Shown in pieces: positions 60,947-64,000 of a stretch of 64,000 nt of DNA. This DNA is from Vallitalea sp. GTDB taxonomy: Bacteria; Bacillota; Clostridia; Lachnospirales; Vallitaleaceae. Numbering within the stretch: position 1 is the first letter of the stretch; each line of letters opens with the position of its first letter. Below the pieces are notes generated by a model. It worked only from the letters and a program-made list of their open reading frames with translations. It was not told where the DNA came from and made no database searches. The DNA lies in contig NZ_JAOARO010000035.1 of NCBI RefSeq assembly GCF_025211055.1, positions 62,001 to 126,000 on the forward strand, given 5' to 3'. A program made the translations under genes and the position numbers.

Positions 60947-62317
60947 ATGAAGAAGAAAGATATTATTGAAGGTATTATTGAGAAAGTTGAATTCCCTAAT
61001 AAGGGAATTATAAATATAGATTCAGAAAAAGTTATTGTTAAAAACGTAATACCAGGACAGAGAATAAAAGCGGTAGTTACTAAGAAAAGAAAGAATAAAA
61101 TAGTGGCTAGAGCATTAGATATATTAGAAAAATCACCCATGGAAGGTGAAGCTCCATGTATGGTATTTGGCAGATGCGGAGGTTGTTTATATCAGTCTTT
61201 ACCATATGAAGAGCAATTGAAGTTAAAGGAATCACAGGTATTAGAGTTATTAAATACATTAGGTACACATTATGAATATGAAGGAATAACTAAGAGTCCT
61301 ATGGTGTTTAATTATCGCAATAAGATGGAGTATAGTTTTGGTGACGAGTATAAGGAAGGACCTCTTGCATTAGGTATGCATAGAAAAGCGTCATTATATG
61401 ATATTGTTACAGTGGATGATTGTAAGATAGTTAGTGATGATTTTAATGTTATTCTTAAGACTACTCTTGATTATTTTTCAGAGAGGAATATACCTTATTA
61501 TTATAAGAGAACACATGAAGGTTACCTTAGGTATTTGGTAGTAAGGAAAGCTGTTAATACTCAAGAGATTCTTGTGAATCTAGTCACTTCTTCTCAGATG
61601 AAAATTGACCTTAGTGAATGGGTTGGTGAGTTGAAAAATTGTAATTTAGATGGGGAAATAGTATCTATAATGCATACTATCAATGATAATCTAGCTGACG
61701 CAGTTAAGGTGGACGAGATTAGAAAGCTATATGGCAGAGATTATTTTGTTGAGAAGCTACTTGGGTTAGAATTTCGTATTTCATCTTTTTCATTCTTTCA
61801 GACCAATTCTTTAGGGGCAGAGAAATTGTATTCTGTGGTAAGAGATTATGTTAGTGAGACTAGGGATAAGATTATTTTTGATCTTTATAGTGGTACGGGG
61901 ACTATTACTCAGATGTTAGCGCCTGTGGCAAAGAAAGCTGTAGGGGTTGAGATTGTTGAGGAAGCTGTTAAAGCGGCTAAGGAAAATGCTAAGTTAAATG
62001 GACTTGATAATTGTGAGTTCATTGCTGGTGATGTGTTGAAGGTTATTGATAAGCTTAAGGATAAGCCTGATATTATTGTGTTAGATCCACCAAGAGATGG
62101 TATTCATCCTAAGGCTCTTGATAAGATTATAGATTTTGGTGTGGAGCAGATTGTTTATGTTAGTTGTAAACCAACTTCTTTAGTTAGGGATCTGGAAGTA
62201 TTTTTGAGCAGAGGGTATAAGGTTGAGAGGGTTAGGTGTGTGGACATGTTTCCGCATACTGTGCACGTAGAGACAATTTGTAAACTATCTAGGAAAATCA
62301 AGGGTTTCAGGAATTAA
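60947..62317 (+). CDS. rlmD: 23S rRNA (uracil-5-)-methyltransferase RlmD/RumA family
   Basis: 456 residues. TRAM domain at about 1-60, iron-sulfur cysteines (CMVFGRCGGCLYQSLPYEEQ), SAM-binding FDLYSGTGTITQML, DPPRDGIHPKAL and the nucleophile Cys in VYVSCKPTSL. It makes m5U in 23S rRNA (RlmCD does two sites in Bacillus). The C-terminus reads HTVHVETICKLSRKIKGFRN, slightly extended, perhaps by the integration event next to it. GGAGA site precedes the ATG. It directly abuts the integrase gene on the other strand. Confidence 0.92.
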   Translation: MKKKDIIEGIIEKVEFPNKGIINIDSEKVIVKNVIPGQRIKAVVTKKRKNKIVARALDILEKSPMEGEAPCMVFGRCGGCLYQSLPYEEQLKLKESQVLELLNTLGTHYEYEGITKSPMVFNYRNKMEYSFGDEYKEGPLALGMHRKASLYDIVTVDDCKIVSDDFNVILKTTLDYFSERNIPYYYKRTHEGYLRYLVVRKAVNTQEILVNLVTSSQMKIDLSEWVGELKNCNLDGEIVSIMHTINDNLADAVKVDEIRKLYGRDYFVEKLLGLEFRISSFSFFQTNSLGAEKLYSVVRDYVSETRDKIIFDLYSGTGTITQMLAPVAKKAVGVEIVEEAVKAAKENAKLNGLDNCEFIAGDVLKVIDKLKDKPDIIVLDPPRDGIHPKALDKIIDFGVEQIVYVSCKPTSLVRDLEVFLSRGYKVERVRCVDMFPHTVHVETICKLSRKIKGFRN

Positions 62318-62321
62318 GAAG

Positions 62322-62351
62322 TAAAAAATAGGGTGGTTTTTCCACCCTATT
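62322..62351 (-). terminator. Terminator of the integrase gene
   Basis: Stem aatagggtgg / ccaccctatt with a 5-nt loop. On the minus strand it is followed by TTTTTT, so it ends transcription of the integrase. Confidence 0.8.
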
Positions 62352-62357
62352 GCCACC

Positions 62358-63572
62358 CTAAATTGTTTTCGGGTGGCAAAGTTTTTCAAATATATCAACA
62401 GTATTCTTTGACATGCTATCCGTTGCATGAGTGTAAGTATCCATAGTAGTTGCAAGCCTAGAATGACCAAGTCTTTCTTGAACATCTTTCATATTAGCAC
62501 CATTTTCAATTAATAGAGTTGCGTGAGTATGTCTTAAAGCATGGAAGTTAAATTGTATCATCAATTCATAGTTTATAATTCTACTACAATATCTAATTGT
62601 TTCAGTGGTTACAAGTTCGCCACCTTCTCTTGTACAAACAAAATGGACTTGATCATCAGTAGCTTTATAATCCTTTGTTCCATCAACTGAATATATCCTA
62701 TCATTTTTATCAACACAATATTGATTATAGAATTTACCACATTTCAGGCGATTTTCTATCTGCCATTTCTTATGTGTTCGTAAAATATCGGTGAGTGTTT
62801 GCCCTATAGGTATTGTACGGACAGATGATTTTGTTTTGGTACTACCAAAATACCATTGTTTCTTTTCCTTCTTGATTAGAATTCTATTTATATTGATTAC
62901 CTTATTCTCAAGATCAATATCATCCCAAGTTAAAGCACAACATTCCCCAACTCTTGTTCCAGTGTGATAAGCAATTTGTAATGGGATATAAAATGTATTT
63001 CCCTTGGGGAATCGTTCAATAATTTGTTTGAACTCAACTTGGGTAATAATTTTTCTATTGGTTTGCACCCTTATGTTTTCATTCTTTGGAAGTTTAATGT
63101 ATTGCATAGGATTTTCCTTGATGAATTTATATGGATAAACTGCTGCTCTAAATGATCCTGATAATACAGATATAATATTGACTAGATAATTCTTTGTAAA
63201 ACCTCTAGTTGCCTTTTCATTAACAAATTGTTGAAGTATAACAGGTGATATGGATTTAAGCTTATATGAACCAATAATGGGTTTTATATGATTAGTAATG
63301 ATTCTTTTATAACCTTGTATGGTATTATACTTACAATTCATTTCAACATAGTTCTTGACCCAGTAATCCATATAATCAGATACGGATATTTCACTAGGTT
63401 CAAATAATAATCCTGCATTTTCATATTCTTGAAGTGCTTTTCTTAATGCTGCTTGTGCTTCCTTTTTTGTACTTCCACCTTTTCTTTCGATTTTCTTTCT
63501 TTTACCATTAACTTTTCCTAAGTCAAAATAGTAGTACCAGTTATTGCCACGTTTACGGACTCCACCTGTCAT
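62358..63572 (-). CDS. Tyrosine-type site-specific integrase
   Basis: 404 residues of the Tn916-Int/phage type. N-terminal AP2-like arm-binding domain (RKRGNNWYYYFDLGKVNGKR), core-binding SAM-like domain at about 65-165 and catalytic domain. Active-site residues: Arg in HTGTRVGECCALTWDD, Lys in TKTKSSVRTIP, HALRHTHATLL (His-x-x-Arg), LGHSRLATTMDTYTH (His and Tyr). The gene faces the 3' end of rlmD, the usual geometry for integration into a gene's end. The rest of the element continues past the right edge. GGAATGATG context before the ATG. Confidence 0.95.
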   Translation of the reverse strand: MTGGVRKRGNNWYYYFDLGKVNGKRKKIERKGGSTKKEAQAALRKALQEYENAGLLFEPSEISVSDYMDYWVKNYVEMNCKYNTIQGYKRIITNHIKPIIGSYKLKSISPVILQQFVNEKATRGFTKNYLVNIISVLSGSFRAAVYPYKFIKENPMQYIKLPKNENIRVQTNRKIITQVEFKQIIERFPKGNTFYIPLQIAYHTGTRVGECCALTWDDIDLENKVININRILIKKEKKQWYFGSTKTKSSVRTIPIGQTLTDILRTHKKWQIENRLKCGKFYNQYCVDKNDRIYSVDGTKDYKATDDQVHFVCTREGGELVTTETIRYCSRIINYELMIQFNFHALRHTHATLLIENGANMKDVQERLGHSRLATTMDTYTHATDSMSKNTVDIFEKLCHPKTI

Positions 63573-63734
63573 AGTACATCATTCCTTTCTTATTTTGGGG
63601 TATAAAAAATACACCTATTGCGATTCAGGCGCTTGAATGATATAATATGGTGTGAGATTGGTATTATATCGGCATTTGAACCGAATAGTATCTATATGAA
63701 TCCTTGGTGTTGCTAGCACCAGGGGTTTTAATTT

Positions 63735-64000
63735 TTATTTGTTTTTAAGCCAAATCTGATAATCAATAGATTCTTTAATATTTTTTTGGAAATTGTTAAA
63801 TTCTTCAACAGTAAAAATTGCTCTTTTATCGTCCGACTTTTTTAAACTAGGTAACCTTCTGTTATTATCAGGTAATTGTAAAGTACCATTAACATATCCA
63901 CCATTTTTATATTCTTCTAAAATCCCTTCTTTATTTTCTTTAGCACTTATATATTCAAATTGATAACCAATAGATGAAAGATAGTTAATAAAAATTTGTT
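63735..64000 (-). CDS. Hypothetical protein of the next element, C-terminal part
   Basis: Open frame on the minus strand from the right edge to a TAA at 63735-63737; at least 87 residues are visible, with NGTLQLPDNNRRLPSLKKSD and a C-terminal EEFNNFQKNIKESIDYQIWL helix. Incomplete at the window edge. No family recognised. Position suggests a gene of the integrase-bearing element. Confidence 0.55.
   Translation of the reverse strand, partial: QIFINYLSSIGYQFEYISAKENKEGILEEYKNGGYVNGTLQLPDNNRRLPSLKKSDDKRAIFTVEEFNNFQKNIKESIDYQIWLKNK

Overview
The window is AT-rich (roughly 30% G+C by eye) chromosomal DNA of a Gram-positive Clostridia-type bacterium. Supporting signs are strong AGGAGG ribosome sites, frequent TTG/GTG starts, a HrcA/CIRCE operator, a lysine riboswitch upstream of dapA-dapB, a Firmicutes-type BirA operator before bioY, and families I associate with Lachnospirales/Clostridiales (DUF5721, DUF1836, S-layer-homology proteins, YerC-type TrpR). 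I cannot name the species. No rRNA or tRNA gene was seen.

Layout: 0-1 kb, tail of an MFS transporter, then bioY. 1.2-2.6 kb, a 22-repeat CRISPR array without cas genes. 2.7-10.4 kb, a three-gene Wadjet (Jet) anti-plasmid operon in which JetA- and JetB-like parts appear fused. 10.4-24.3 kb, mostly housekeeping genes: polysaccharide deacetylase, MarR, FucU, an XRE regulator, an MBL hydrolase, an SSB-like protein, dapA-dapB, htpG with a structured leader, a shortened 3-methyladenine glycosylase, an M18 aminopeptidase and DegV. 24.3-54.8 kb, a NitT/TauT/SsuABC-type ABC transporter whose ATPase gene and substrate-binding-protein gene are each split by a different serine-recombinase element. 55-62.3 kb, housekeeping genes: a chrA pair, a PHP hydrolase, YerC, DUF1836, pcrA and rlmD. 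62.3-64 kb, the left end of another mobile element with a tyrosine integrase abutting the 3' end of rlmD.

The main result is the pair of elements in the ABC transporter. Element 1 (25,286-30,105; 4.8 kb) splits the ATPase gene. Element 2 (35,424-54,613; 19.2 kb) splits the substrate-binding lipoprotein gene. Each has a large serine recombinase gene next to one end. Each shows a short shared core (8 bp and 16 bp), and joining the element ends gives a palindrome-flanked attP. On paper, excision of either element restores an intact in-frame gene (255 and 333 codons). The recombinases are clearly different proteins, so two elements appear to have entered the same transport system independently. 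This resembles reversible gene interruption (as with skin-type elements), though simple double inactivation fits equally well.

Element 1 carries a phage-like repressor switch and, unusually, complete-looking murI (glutamate racemase) and lepB (signal peptidase I) genes. Element 2 carries a DUF6236 protein, a resolvase with an inactive-looking paralogue beside it, S-layer/exported proteins (two genes frameshifted), a blaI-blaR1 unit lying between transposase remnants and inverted ends, an orphan cytosine methyltransferase, and a broken recombinase next to the intact one.

Other points worth attention are the htpG leader, with a CIRCE operator, a clean promoter and a 100-nt folded element showing the same six-base loop twice, and the fused Wadjet subunit. 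All family names rest on motif recognition and memory; no database search was possible.
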